From Rhineura floridana (Eukaryota > Chordata > Lepidosauria > Squamata > Rhineuridae): a DNA stretch of 64,000 nt. Of this stretch, positions 47,701-55,945 are shown piece after piece. The notes beneath the pieces were generated by a model. The model did not search any database. It had not been told where the DNA came from and saw nothing but the letters and a program-made list of their open reading frames with translations. Location of the stretch: the NCBI RefSeq assembly GCF_030035675.1, contig NC_084497.1, positions 30,144,437 through 30,208,436 of the forward strand. Direction: 5' to 3'. Position 1 is the first letter of the stretch; every line of letters begins with the position of its first letter. A program made the position numbers and the translations under genes.

Positions 47701-50482
47701 GGTGGAAAAGGGCCAGCTGGAGCAGATCACAGGCAAAGGAGCTTCTGGGACATTCCAGGTGGGGAGCCAAGCTTTCTTTGCTGCCCCATATCCTCCTCCT
47801 TCCTTTGGCCTGCTGAGGAGAGGGAAGGACTTTGGGGGCAGGGTGGGGCCAAGCCTCGCTTGGAGGGACCTCCTTCCTCCTCCTCCTGTTGACTTCCTGT
47901 TTGTTTTTGTTTTTGTTTTCTTAAAAGCTGAAAAAATCTGGGGAAAAGCCCCTGCTGGGTGGGAGTCTGATGGAAGATGCCATCCTTTCCGCCATTGCGG
48001 CCATGAACGAGCCCAAAACCTGCTCCACCACTGCTCTGAAGAAATACGTCTTGGAGAAGCACCCAGGGACAAACTCCAGTTTCCAGGGTAGGATGTGTTG
48101 GTTGGGAAGCGCTTGTGTGCCACGGCACAAGAGAGCCCCTTTCAGCCAAGGCCTGCCTTTACTGGCCCCCTGCACCTGACACCCTATGTGGCTCTGGGTG
48201 TAGCGCAGGTAGGTGTGGGGGCTAAATGGAGAAGTCTGGTGGGCCGGATTAAGCCCACGGGTCAGAGGTTCTCCATCTCTGGCGCAGAGCAAAGCAGCCC
48301 TTTGGCATGGCCTGCCAGGCCGTGGCCTCTGCCCCTCTTTCGACTACTGCATGGCCGTGGACCTCCAGGGAGGAGGGCTTGGGGGTAAAGCTGGTTCAGG
48401 TTGTGGCTTGGAAGAGCAACTAGGACAGGGATTGCCCTGCAGAAGCAGAGAGGCAGCAAGGGAGATGCCTGCACAACTCTCTCCCCCCCCCCCATGATTA
48501 CGTTGTCCTTGTAGCTCAGGTTACACCTCCCAGTTCTTTGATTTTAAAATAGGCTGATGGTGATATTTGCAGTGGCCCTGCTGAGAAAAACTGTGTGCAG
48601 GCCTCTGTGTGTGTGCAAGAGAAATCCTGCTCTTGAAAAGGAGGCCAAGCCTGGGCAAGAACTAAGGGCTTCATGGAAGCCAAACCTCCCAATTATCCAC
48701 ATGGGTTCCCTTCTAGATATCATTTAAATGAGGCCTGTTCCATCCGCCACAAGAGGTCCATGGGCTGCTTAGATCACAGCCTGTGCTTGGATGGTTTTTT
48801 CCTTAAATAACAAAGCAGGATCGTTCACTCTGCACTGCCATTTTAGGAGGGGAGCAATTCTTGAAGCAGCCCCCCCCTCGACACTCGGAAGAAGACTGAG
48901 AGTGTCAGAGAGAGAGAGAGAGGGCACCATGCCACTCCGCCGCCCCCAGCCAGTTGCTTTGCTGAAAGAGATTGTTTCCCTATTTGTCTAGAGAGGAGGG
49001 AGAGGGTAGCAGGTGCAAGTTCGGGCCAAGGCAGAAAAGGGGATGAGTTGGGGGAGGCATTTAACATGAACTGTTGGAAGGTAGATTTGGGAACCGTCCA
49101 GATGATATTGCAGCAGTTCAGCCCTGGAGCAGGGTGCCCAGGAGGGGTGGGGGAGGAGGAAGAGACCATGAGCTTCTCAGGAAGCTTGGGGGGGTGAAGG
49201 AACTGGAGTGCTCAGAGGTCCAGTCCTGGGAGTGTTTGGCCTGCCCTGCCCTCTAGAACCTCACCCCTGCCACCACCGCCTTGTTCTGTGAGCACTGAGG
49301 TGACTTGGAAACCCCCAACCCCCAGGCGGGCGCTTGTCAGAATCTCAAGAAACAGGCTTGCAAAAGAGACTGTTGGGGGGGGGAGATTTGAGCCGTCAGT
49401 GCCCTTGAATGGGGAGAGCCAACCCTTCTTCCCTCCAGCCCTCCTGATGACGATGCCCCCTTTCTCTCCCCCCTCCAAGTCCATCTGCTGAAGAGGACCC
49501 TGCAGAAGTGTGAGAAGTATGGCTGGATGGAGCAGATTTCTGGGAAGGGGTTCAGTGGCACCTTCCAGCTCTGCTTCCCCTATTATCCCAGGTGAGGAGG
49601 AGCAGCCCCCCTCTTCTGTATGCAGCCCCCTCCCCCCCTCGATGGCAAGGCGCTGCCTGGCTTGGCGTGAGTGTGTGGAGTGCTCTGAACGCTTGGGAGC
49701 AGGGGGCCCCGGACCTCTAGGGGAGCGGGGAACACTCTGACCCTACCAGGCCAGGGATCTGCTGCCATTGAGCCCCTCTTCTCTTCCCCACCCCAGAGGC
49801 TGAGGGGTTCTTTCTTGTTAAATAGGCGACTCAGAAATAAAAGTTTACTTACTTACTTACTTACTTAAACACATTCACCCCACCCCACCCCCACAGCCCC
49901 GGAGTCCTGTTCCCAGAGAAACAGAAAGAGGAAGAGGAGTCTGAGGAAGAGGAGTCTGAGGAAGAGGAGTCTGAGGAAGAGGAGGAGGAATCCGAGGAGG
50001 AGGAGTCTGAAGAGGAAGCACCACCTCCAAAGAAAAGGTATCGATGGGAGCGGGCCAGAGGGTCTTCCCCACAGCAGCGGCAGCGGCAGCAGCCCCCTCC
50101 GCCTCCTGAGGGTAGCTGGGGGCGCCAGGCTCAGCAGCACCTGTCCTGAGGTCTGTGTGCTTCCTTTGGCAGGGTGCAGCAGCGGCCCCCACCGAAGGCC
50201 CGGAACAGGGCACCTCCGCTGGTGAAGCGGCGGGAGGCCAAGCCCAAGCCCCGCAAGGCCCCCGTGGCACACCGTGGAAATGCGAAGCCCCCTCCCAAGG
50301 TCAGAGCCCCTGCCAAGAAATCCAAGCCAGTGGCCCTCCCCCGCGTGGCCGTCAAGAACCTCTCTGGCAACAGCCCTGCCCCCAAGAAGCCCTCCTCAGC
50401 CAGGAGCGCAAGGAAGGACCTGAAGCTCTCTGCCAAGAAGAGCAAGCCCACCGTGCGGAAGTCCCTGAGAGCCAAAAAGTAA
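41449..50482 (+). CDS. HP1BP3: HP1BP3, heterochromatin protein 1-binding protein 3, 12 coding exons
   Basis: Nuclear linker-histone-like protein with three H1/H5 globular winged-helix domains. In mammals it binds nucleosomes and HP1 and promotes chromatin compaction. Exons: 41449-41538, 42069-42171, 42419-42569, 43393-43552, 45060-45203, 45580-45660, 46376-46530, 47668-47758, 47928-48087, 49480-49591, 49897-50037, 50173-50482. All are GT-AG with agreeing phases, 565 codons plus TAA (human about 553). Winged-helix domains span roughly residues 155-235, 255-330 and 335-415, each closing with the KGKGASGSF / GKGASGTF / GKGFSGTF signature. A Glu/Ser repeat and a Lys/Pro/Ala-rich H1-like tail follow. 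Residue 1 has a weak start context (T at -3); Met37 has a better one. The PxVxL site is degenerate here (see findings). Confidence 0.97.
41715..41784. repeat. (TA)35 microsatellite
   Basis: Uninterrupted TA dinucleotide tract of 70 bp in HP1BP3 intron 2, about 285 bp before the exon 3 acceptor. Likely length-polymorphic and hard to sequence. Confidence 0.97.
42069..42171 (+). CDS. HP1BP3: HP1BP3 exon 3
   Basis: 103 bp encoding TVEDGTMPIRRAVNSSSRET and PPKSKPAESEEAKP. It holds an in-frame ATG at 42087 in a strong context (CACCATGC) that could start a shorter form. Confidence 0.94.
42419..42569 (+). CDS. HP1BP3: HP1BP3 exon 4: acidic N-terminal region
   Basis: 151 bp encoding DVSSEESASTVEEQENETPP and ATSSEADPPKEPEAEEKGGA. 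Disordered, acidic segment closely like human. Confidence 0.95.
42765..43120 (-). repeat. CR1-family LINE 3' end, antisense
   Basis: Antisense copy in HP1BP3 intron 4: CTAGTCCAGCCTCCTGTTCT, CAAATTCCATAGTTTAACTC, GGTGAAGAAGTACCCTCTTC, TTCAGCTTCATTGGATGTCC. The last two blocks correspond to the CR1 segment about 300 bp from the 3' end. Confidence 0.68.
43393..43552 (+). CDS. HP1BP3: HP1BP3 exon 5: start of first globular domain
   Basis: 160 bp. Lys-rich stretch (KEKEKKVKKT), then WATLSASQLARAQKQTHMAA and RPKMDAILIEAIK, helix 1 of the first winged helix. Confidence 0.96.
43583..43608. repeat. (CCCT)n tract
   Basis: Tandem CCCT units shortly after the HP1BP3 exon 5 donor, preceded by a short TG run at 43560-43571. 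Confidence 0.85.
43808..43986. repeat. Palindromic MITE, third family
   Basis: TACACCCTATACATTTAAAG at the left and GAAATGTATGGTGTACGC at the right are inverted. Interior AATTGTAGCTCTGTTGGGGG / GACTACAGTTCCCAGGATTC matches 39468. Confidence 0.75.
44205..44640 (+). repeat. CR1 LINE 3' end
   Basis: The clearest CR1 in the window: AACTAGGCATGTTTAGCCTG, GAGAAGAGAAGACTGAGGGG, AGCCAGATTTCAACTGAACA, GGGCTCTCCAACACTGGAGG, GGGGGTTGGACTGGATGGCC, ending ATGATTCTAGGATTCTA. The layout matches avian and reptilian CR1 3' regions. Intronic in HP1BP3. Confidence 0.85.
44655..44900 (+). repeat. Two partial tRNA-derived SINE copies
   Basis: 44655-44735 is a 3' fragment (GAAACCCTGGAGAGCCACTG through CATATGGCAGCTTCCC). 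44785-44900 is a 5' fragment (GTAAGAGCACATGTTTGACA, CTCCAGGCAGGGCTGTGAAA). Both lie between a CR1 end and another CR1-like piece in HP1BP3 intron 5. Confidence 0.68.
44903..45020 (-). repeat. CR1-family LINE 3' end, antisense fragment
   Basis: CTAGTCCAGCCTCCTGTTCT, CACAGTGGCCAGGCAGAAGC, then ATATTCAGAGGCAG. Lies 40 bp before the HP1BP3 exon 6 acceptor. Confidence 0.62.
45060..45203 (+). CDS. HP1BP3: HP1BP3 exon 6: first globular domain
   Basis: 144 bp, phase 0. ACYQKGGASVVAIRKYIINK, YPSLELERRGYLLKQALKRE, LERGVIRQ: helices 2 and 3. Confidence 0.97.
45580..45660 (+). CDS. HP1BP3: HP1BP3 exon 7: wing of first domain
   Basis: 81 bp, phase 0. VKGKGASGSFVVAPNSGKTA, then a basic linker SKSRDRK. 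Confidence 0.95.
46072..46180. repeat. MITE, third family, half element
   Basis: CTAAGGGTGCTGGGAATAGT, GACTACAGTTCCCAGGATTC, ATATGTTTGGTGTGGGTGTG. This is the right half only. Confidence 0.65.
46376..46530 (+). CDS. HP1BP3: HP1BP3 exon 8: HP1-motif region and second globular domain
   Basis: 155 bp. RSSSASGPEQQLKLEDILPL, then AFTRLCEPKEASYSLIKKYV. The human protein has PQVKL (PxVxL, HP1 chromoshadow binding) where this reads QQLKL. Confidence 0.96.
46598..46765 (-). repeat. tRNA-derived SINE, antisense
   Basis: Reverse copy in an HP1BP3 intron, about 70 bp after the exon 8 donor: CACTGACTGGCAGTGGCTCT, CCCTGCCTGGAGATGCCATT, CAGGTGCTCTGCCACTGATC. Confidence 0.8.
46809..46922. repeat. MITE, second family
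   Basis: TGTATCCAGCTAAGTCCTAC at the left and GCATTGGGTATAAC at the right are inverted. The core holds TTAGTCATGCCTATTATTTT. Confidence 0.65.
47035..47176. repeat. MITE, first-family relative
   Basis: GCAGGTGTGGGGGACCTTTG at the left faces CCAAAGATTCCCCACAGCTG at the right. Interior AACTGCAACTCCCATCATCC faces GGTGGAAAATGTAGTTCAGG. In HP1BP3 intron 8. Confidence 0.7.
47205..47290 (+). repeat. tRNA-derived SINE, 5' fragment
   Basis: Short sense fragment: GGCAGGTGCTCTGCCTGCAG, GTCCCAGGTTCAACCCCCAG. The B-box-like GGTTCAA element is intact. The body is missing. Confidence 0.6.
47668..47758 (+). CDS. HP1BP3: HP1BP3 exon 9: second globular domain
   Basis: 91 bp. PQLLKNALQRAVEKGQLEQI, TGKGASGTFQ: helix 3 and wing. 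Confidence 0.97.
47928..48087 (+). CDS. HP1BP3: HP1BP3 exon 10: third globular domain
   Basis: 160 bp. LKKSGEKPLLGGSLMEDAIL, SAIAAMNEPKTCSTTALKKY, VLEKHPGTNSSFQ. Confidence 0.97.
49480..49591 (+). CDS. HP1BP3: HP1BP3 exon 11: third globular domain, wing
   Basis: 112 bp. HLLKRTLQKCEKYGWMEQIS, GKGFSGTFQLCFPYYP. Confidence 0.97.
49844..49867. repeat. (TTAC)n microsatellite
   Basis: Six tandem TTAC units about 30 bp upstream of the HP1BP3 exon 12 acceptor, within the expected branch-point area. Confidence 0.9.
49897..50037 (+). CDS. HP1BP3: HP1BP3 exon 12: Glu/Ser tandem repeat
   Basis: 141 bp. After SPGVLFPEKQKE it becomes an almost pure Glu/Ser tract built from tandem units of about 15 bp encoding SEEEE, ending APPPKKR. 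Human has a shorter, mixed Asp/Glu/Ser tract here. Confidence 0.95.
50173..50482 (+). CDS. HP1BP3: HP1BP3 exon 13: basic tail and stop
   Basis: 310 coding bp, TAA at 50480-50482. Lys/Pro/Ala/Arg-rich tail like a linker histone C-terminus (KPKPRKAPVAHRGNAKPPPK ... KSLRAKK). Confidence 0.96.
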
Positions 50483-51330
50483 CATCCCCCTCCCAGGCGG
50501 TGGGCTGGGGGGCGGCTGGGGGGCGGCCAGGGGCCTCTGGGAATCCCACGTGCTTGTTTTAAAAGTACCACACAAATTCATAGCGTAGCTCTGATGCTTA
50601 AACATGGCTCCTCCCCCTCCTTTCCCCTCCTTCTCAAGCATTGGGGAAAACCAGAAAATCAAAGTGTAACTTAACAAGCCAAGCGTTTTCCGTTAGATCT
50701 AGGTTCTGTTCCCTGTGCCTTCTCACCCCCTCCCTGTCTTTCTCCCTGACTCTTTTCCCTCTAAAACTAATCATCAGTAACATAGGACTGTTCCTTAAAA
50801 AAGAAGAAGTTAATCTGTACAGGGTTATCTTGGCTTGGCATTTTTGGCTTTTGAAACAGGTTGCAAAGACGATTCTTCTATTTTTGGAAAGTGGAAACGG
50901 ATCCCTGGGACATTGGGAACGGCTTTCTGAATGAGGCTCCTTCTTTTCTATCCTTCTGGGGTGTCCCCTGGGCAGGCAGGTCTTCTCAGAAAAGGGTGGA
51001 TGCCAGGTTATTGTGGGGGAGGGAGCAGGTGAGGTCCCCTCAGATGCCTTCTTCGTTGCCTCGATGTGTTTTGTTTGGGATTTTTTTAGCTTAGTTTTCC
51101 CCCACAGTGTCTTTCTGGCCTCCTGAAAACCAAGCTTACTTTAAAGGTCTTCTTGAATTCAACTTTTGAAACTTGTTCTTTAAAGAAAAGAAATGAACCG
51201 GAGATTTTGTCACTTGTCCCCCTCCCCTTTTTTAAAGAAAGAAAATGTCAAAGAATGATCTGATTGTTAATGTGTAGAGCCATTAAATGAGGAACATGCT
51301 GTTTGCTAAAATAAAAACTAGACTCTTGAT
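50483..51330 (+). other. HP1BP3: HP1BP3 3' UTR
   Basis: About 850 bp ending shortly after AATAAA at 51310, which is followed by a GT-rich stretch near 51330-51355. It contains several A-rich and T-rich tracts. Confidence 0.75.
51310..51315 (+). terminator. HP1BP3: Polyadenylation signal AATAAA, HP1BP3
   Basis: Canonical hexamer 830 bp after the stop with a downstream GT-rich element. Confidence 0.75.
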
Positions 51331-51507
51331 GCCTGTCTTGGGTGCAAGTCTTTTGCTGACACCCTGAAGGTGTGAGGCCTGGTGCCGGAATGAGCAAGGA
51401 GGATCTGAGCCATCCCAGCACCTTCGCCTGTGAGGGTGCAACAGCGGCCTGGGCAGTCTCCGGAGGGTGGCAAGATCACACTGTGTTCACCAGAGGGAGG
51501 GCGGGCG

Positions 51508-51534
51508 GGCAGGCAGGCAGGCAGTGCAGCTGCA
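51508..51534. repeat. (GGCG/GGCA)n short tandem repeat
   Basis: Tandem four-base units GGCG then GGCA just downstream of the HP1BP3 polyadenylation site. Confidence 0.85.
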
Positions 51535-51759
51535 TACCTTTCAAGAGCCACGGTGGGGTTGCAACTCACGAACTTCCTATTTGTGGCCCAGGCCACAGTG
51601 CTGAGAAGCAGCCACTGACAGAGGACATGAGAATCATTCAGACTCTGCCGTTGGGCTCCTCTGCTTTCTGGGTGGTCGATGGCACCCAGTTGCATCACTC
51701 CTGTTTACTGGGACATCCACTTCCTCAGATCCACAAAGTTCATAGGACCCTAGGAAGCT

Positions 51760-51925
51760 GTTCCTGTACTGAGCCAGGCCGTTGAGGCACCTAGCTCTGT
51801 TGTCTACACTGACTGGCAGCAACTCTGCAGCATCTCTCTCAGCCCTACCCGGAGATGCTACTGGGGATTGACTGTGGGGCCTTCTGCATGCAAGGCAGGC
51901 TCTCTGCCACGCAGCTACAACTCCC
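51760..51925 (-). repeat. tRNA-derived SINE, antisense
   Basis: Reverse copy just past the HP1BP3 3' end: ACACTGACTGGCAGCAACTC, TACCCGGAGATGCTACTGGG, GGCCTTCTGCATGCAAGGCA. Confidence 0.82.
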
Positions 51926-52149
51926 AGGTGCCCACGTGGTTGGCCCAGAGTTGTGAATGAGGGGACAGCGTTGATGACGATTCAGGCAACTGCTGGATCA
52001 CCAAATGATGAGGTGGCAGCAGGGCCCCTCCCATGTCAGAAATGCCAGGCTTCACTTCTCGCCCGCCACATTCCCTCATGCCCCTTGCTTCTGTGGGTTG
52101 GAAGCACGGCTGGGATTCATTCTTAATACTGGATTTGAACATGTAAAAA

Positions 52150-52256
52150 TGAAGCTTGTGAGGGGTGCTGGGAATTTGTGGAGGGGAAACCACAGTTCCC
52201 AGAATTCTTTGGGAGACATCATGTGCTTTAAATGTTTGGTGTGGATCTGCTCTAAG
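52150..52256. repeat. MITE, third family, half element
   Basis: GAAGCTTGTGAGGGGTGCTG, CACAGTTCCCAGAATTCTTT, ATGTGCTTTAAATGTTTGGT. Matches the right half of 39468 and 43808. Confidence 0.65.
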
Positions 52257-52829
52257 TCTCTTGGAAATCATGCAGTTTTTTTATCTCACCCTTAATCCCC
52301 ATGTTACAGGAATATAGTTTAAAAGTACACAAACATCTGCAGCTATCAAGGATTTTGCCAATACAAAACTGATGCAGACAACAGCTTCAGACCAGAGAGG
52401 AAATATCAGTCAATATATCCCATTCATTTGAGATGCTGCTAGGCCGGCTGTCAGGGTAGAGTGGGATGCTGGAGAGATGACCCCCCCTATCCCCCAGCGA
52501 GCTGCTCCTGGAGTTGTTTTGAAGTAGGTGAGGCAGAGGATGGTGCGCTGTCCATCCAAGGTGCTCCAGATGTTTGGCTGGATGTACTCTGTGTTCATCT
52601 CCCCCCTCCTCTTCCAACAAGGGCATTCTCCTTTGGAGGTTGGGTTCCCTTGAGCCGCATCCCAAGTTCTTTGCCTTTCTGTTGTTGTTCAGAACCTCTG
52701 GCCATTTACCAGCCTTGTCTTCTGGGCAGCAGAAGCTCTGCTAACTCTGCCTCGATTAAGCACATCCCATAGACAGATGCAGGCCACAAGCAAGCCAAGG
52801 TACCAGGGACACAAAAGGGTCCAGGGGCC

Positions 52830-53248
52830 TGTTGGCTTGTGTGCGTTGTTGTGTGAAACAGCATACATTACGTTGGAGTTAAGTTGAGCAAGAAACTTCT
52901 TCAGAGCATGTTAAGAGTCTTTTTATTGAAAGACATTAAGGCCAGAGGCTTAAGAGTAAATACATGTAGAGATTCTTCAGTCACCCCCCTTCTGGTACAT
53001 CTCTCTCCATAGATAAACACAAAACACAGCCTCTCAGCTCAGAGGCATAGTTCAGAAGAGCACAACACATAGACTCTGTTAGAACTTTCCCAGTCGCTAT
53101 CAGATGGCTACCATAGCAACGACCCTGGCAGTCCGTTCCCAGACAGAGCATAGACATAACTCCCCCTTAACCACAGTTACGTCTTTACACTTGCAGGCTT
53201 CATGGAAAACTACTAGAGACAGTAATGCCTGCTGTCACCAGCCCAACA
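52830..53248 (-). repeat. LTR of Ty1/copia element (3' LTR)
   Basis: 419 bp from TGTTGGCTTGTG to CAGCCCAACA as read on +. On the element's own strand this is the downstream LTR. Confidence 0.93.
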
Positions 53249-53270
53249 GCCCCCCTTTTTTCCATTAAGA
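53249..53270 (-). other. Polypurine tract
   Basis: The reverse strand reads GGAAAAAAGGGGGGC right before the 3' LTR, the expected plus-strand primer site. Confidence 0.75.
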
Positions 53271-53433
53271 CTGCAAAATACACATGAAATACATCTCCAT
53301 AATACATAGTCATACAGTCATACACTTCTACAATACCTCTTGCAATACATTTCAGTACATTGCATTTTCAGTTCAGTACAGTTCAAACTTACATCTCAGT
53401 ACAGTTTAAAACTTTATTCACTCAAACTTTGGT

Positions 53434-54969
53434 TCAACACGTCAAATAAAGTGTCTCAGGATCCATGTCTACAACTTTATTCATTCCAGGACTTGTTATT
53501 AATCCCACAGTAAATCTGTCAGGCGGTTTGCCTAAATTCGCTCTCGTGGAGCGTCTTAAAGGAACCAGAGCCTCGGCTCTCTCTGCCCCCCCATTTGTGC
53601 TTGTGCTTGGCACAACCTGCGCAGGAGCTTCCATTTCCTCAGCTTTTCGTTTCTTTGATCTGCGTTTTCCAGAAATGAGCTCATTCAAAGCATCTCTGAG
53701 AGGTATTTGTGTACCTTCCACTTTAACGTTAACATCTGGCTTAAATTGTGTTCGTGTTTGTGTGTCATTTGTTCCTGTAAGAAGGACTGTCTCCCTTTGA
53801 TCCCAAGGCTTTTCTGAGACTTTAATGCTTCTGCTCAGAATTAACTGCTGTGTTTCTGGACACCAAACTTTGAAATATGCATTCTCTTGTGCTCTAGGTG
53901 CACGTTTGCCACGTCTCTTACCCTGTGGCTTGTAAACTCGGCTGCGATGCACTCTTTCAGGCATCAGCCTGACTGCATTACATGAATACTGTGGCTGTGT
54001 GCTTTTAACAGCTGTCTTCTTACAGCTCTGGCGGTCATTCCCTTTCCGCCCCATTAAACTCAAGGCATCAGCACACTTCACACCCACGGTCATTTTAAAC
54101 TGCCCTTGTGTCATGAAACCCTGACAGACAACATTTTCTCCTCTTTGCACCCAACATTTTCCTTTATCAAACCAGACTGAAAATTGACAACTCACCAGTT
54201 TTCTCACAGATAAAATATTATGAGCCAATCCCGGAACAAACAAACAGTCTGTCATAATGCCAAGCTTGTCAAATTTCACCAGACCACGTGCTTTTACGGA
54301 TTTCTGTGATCCATCAGCAAGTAAAACAAAGTCCTGCTCATCTGTAGACGTGTAAAACAGACTCCTGTCTTTGATTAATATATGGCTTGCCCCGCTGTCG
54401 ACAATAAAGTTAATTTGTTCCAAGTCTTTAGACTTCTGTTTACAAACAAAGTTCACACTTCCCTGCTTCAAGCCTCCGTCCCTGGAGTTTCGCTTGATTG
54501 CACAATCTTTACGGAGATGCCCACGGGCCCCACAGGCAAAACAAGACTTCAGCCGCTGCTGCTCCCGCTTGTTTTCCTGTCTGCTTTCGGCAGCCTGCTC
54601 CGGTTCGGCATATTTCTCCTCCTTGCTTCTGACAGCTTCCACCGGCTGGGCTCTCTGCGCCTCCTGCCTCCGCTGCCATTCCTGGGACAATTCCTGCAAC
54701 GTGTCCCAGATCTGTTTAGCCGACGGCTCATCTCTCACACACATAAGTAGAGAATCCGATAGAGCCAAGATTATAAACGCCTGCGCCCTCTGGTCTCGAC
54801 GCTTCCAGGCCGCGGTCGGTACCGCCGGGGTTTTTTCCTCAATCACGTCCCATAAATCCTCTGTTATCAGCAAAGCCCTCATCCTCGGCTTCCAGCTGGC
54901 AAAATTCTTCTCATTAAGTCGTTCCATCGGCAAGCCTCCCCCAGACAGGTTTACAGCCATGTTGCTCAC
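53434..54969 (-). other. gag-protease-like reading frame of the Ty1/copia element
   Basis: About 511 codons. The N-terminal part (GGGLPMERLNEKNFASWKPR) is the gag-type start of copia polyproteins. A CCHC zinc knuckle CFACGARGHLRKDC and an aspartic-protease start FIVDSGASHILIKD follow. The C-terminus has RRSTRANLGKPPDRF, like the linker between integrase and reverse transcriptase in the family. Parts of the usual pol are not recognised. Confidence 0.85.
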
Positions 54970-55065
54970 CTCCGTCTGGTTCAGTCAATCAAGCTGCCCT
55001 CTCTGGAACTCCGTCTGCCGTTCAGACCAGCAACTTACTCCGGTGTAATGCACTGTGGAGCGTAA

Positions 55066-55081
55066 CCATCCTCTGCTACCA
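55066..55081 (-). other. Primer-binding site, initiator-Met tRNA
   Basis: The reverse strand reads TGGTAGCAGAGGATGG one base after the 5' LTR. This is complementary to the 3' end of vertebrate initiator methionine tRNA, the usual primer of Ty1/copia elements. Confidence 0.85.
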
Positions 55082-55082
55082 C

Positions 55083-55502
55083 TGTTGGCTTGTGTGCGTT
55101 GTTGTGTGAAACAGCATACATTACGTTGGAGTTAAGTTGAGCAAGAAACTTCTTCAGAGCATGTTAAGAGTCTTTTTATTGAAAGACATTAAGGCCAGAG
55201 GCTTAAGAGTAAATACATGTAGAGATTCTTCAGTCACCCCCCTTCTGGTACATCTCTCTCCATAGATAAACACAAAACACAGCCTCTCAGCTCAGAGGCA
55301 TAATTCAGAAGAGCACAACACATAGACTCTGTTAGAACTTTCCCAGTCACTATCAGATGGCTACCATAGCAACGACCCTGGCAGTCCGTTCCCAGACAGA
55401 GCATAGACATAACTCCCCCTTAACCACAGTTACGTCTTTACACTTGCAGGCTTCATGGAAAACTACTAGAGACAGTAATGCCTACTGGTCACCAGCCCAA
55501 CA
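55083..55502 (-). repeat. LTR of Ty1/copia element (5' LTR)
   Basis: 420 bp, nearly identical to the LTR at 52830. On the element's own strand this is the upstream LTR. Confidence 0.93.
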
Positions 55503-55504
55503 GG

Positions 55505-55665
55505 GCCGCCATTCCAAGCCTCACTGTAAGTCATCTGGATGTTGGACTCCAACTCACATCTCATCCCAGACCATTCACTATCCTAGCTGGAGCTGATGGG
55601 AGCTTGGGCCCATCAACATACGCAGGGCCAGAGGCTCCCCATCCTTGCTTTAAGACAAGGATTAT
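55505..55665. repeat. MITE, first-family relative, next to LTR insertion
   Basis: TGGATGTTGGACTCCAACTC and TAGCTGGAGCTGATGGGAGC, ending AGGCTCCCCATCCTTGCTTT. Begins at the right target-site duplication of the Ty1/copia element, which therefore inserted at or inside it. Confidence 0.5.
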
Positions 55666-55754
55666 GGTGAGAGAGGCTTACTTCTCCAGAAGGCATTCCT
55701 TTTCAGCTACAAACAAATCTGAGGAGCTTCATACGAATAGTTCTACGCCGGGAC

Positions 55755-55945
55755 CAGGCCAAAGTGGGCCCTTCTAGTCCAGTATTCTGTTCTCACAGTG
55801 GCCAACCAGCTGCCCCCATGGGGGAAGCTCAGGAGAAGGACCTGTGGGCAACAGGAACACTCCCCCCCCCTGTGATTCCCAGCAACTGGCATTCAAAGGC
55901 ACACTGCCTCTGACCGTGGAGGGCGCTCCATCAGGGCAAATGACC
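55755..55945 (-). repeat. CR1-family LINE 3' end, antisense fragment
   Basis: CAGGCCAAAGTGGGCCCTTC, GTTCTCACAGTGGCCAACCA, GATTCCCAGCAACTGGCATT. Follows the Ty1/copia insertion and a MITE. Confidence 0.62.

Larger units (their letters stand above)
51331..52829. other. Spacer after HP1BP3
   Basis: Contains a GGCA tandem repeat (51508), an antisense SINE (51760) and a half MITE (52150). No gene is recognised. Confidence 0.6.
52830..55502 (-). mobile_element. Ty1/copia LTR retrotransposon, recent, non-autonomous
   Basis: A 2.67-kb fossil element between HP1BP3 and SH2D5, antisense to both. It has two LTRs of about 420 bp with TG...CA ends, a 5-bp target duplication GGGCC on both sides, a primer-binding site, and a purine tract next to the other LTR. 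One long reading frame shows Ty1/copia gag, zinc-knuckle and protease parts. I do not recognise an integrase core or a reverse transcriptase, so the copy is incomplete and would depend on relatives. The LTRs differ at about four positions, about 1%, so the insertion is young. Confidence 0.93.

Noticed and set aside
54371-55048. A 225-codon + strand frame inside the LTR element
   Set aside because: Antisense shadow of the element's gag-protease frame.
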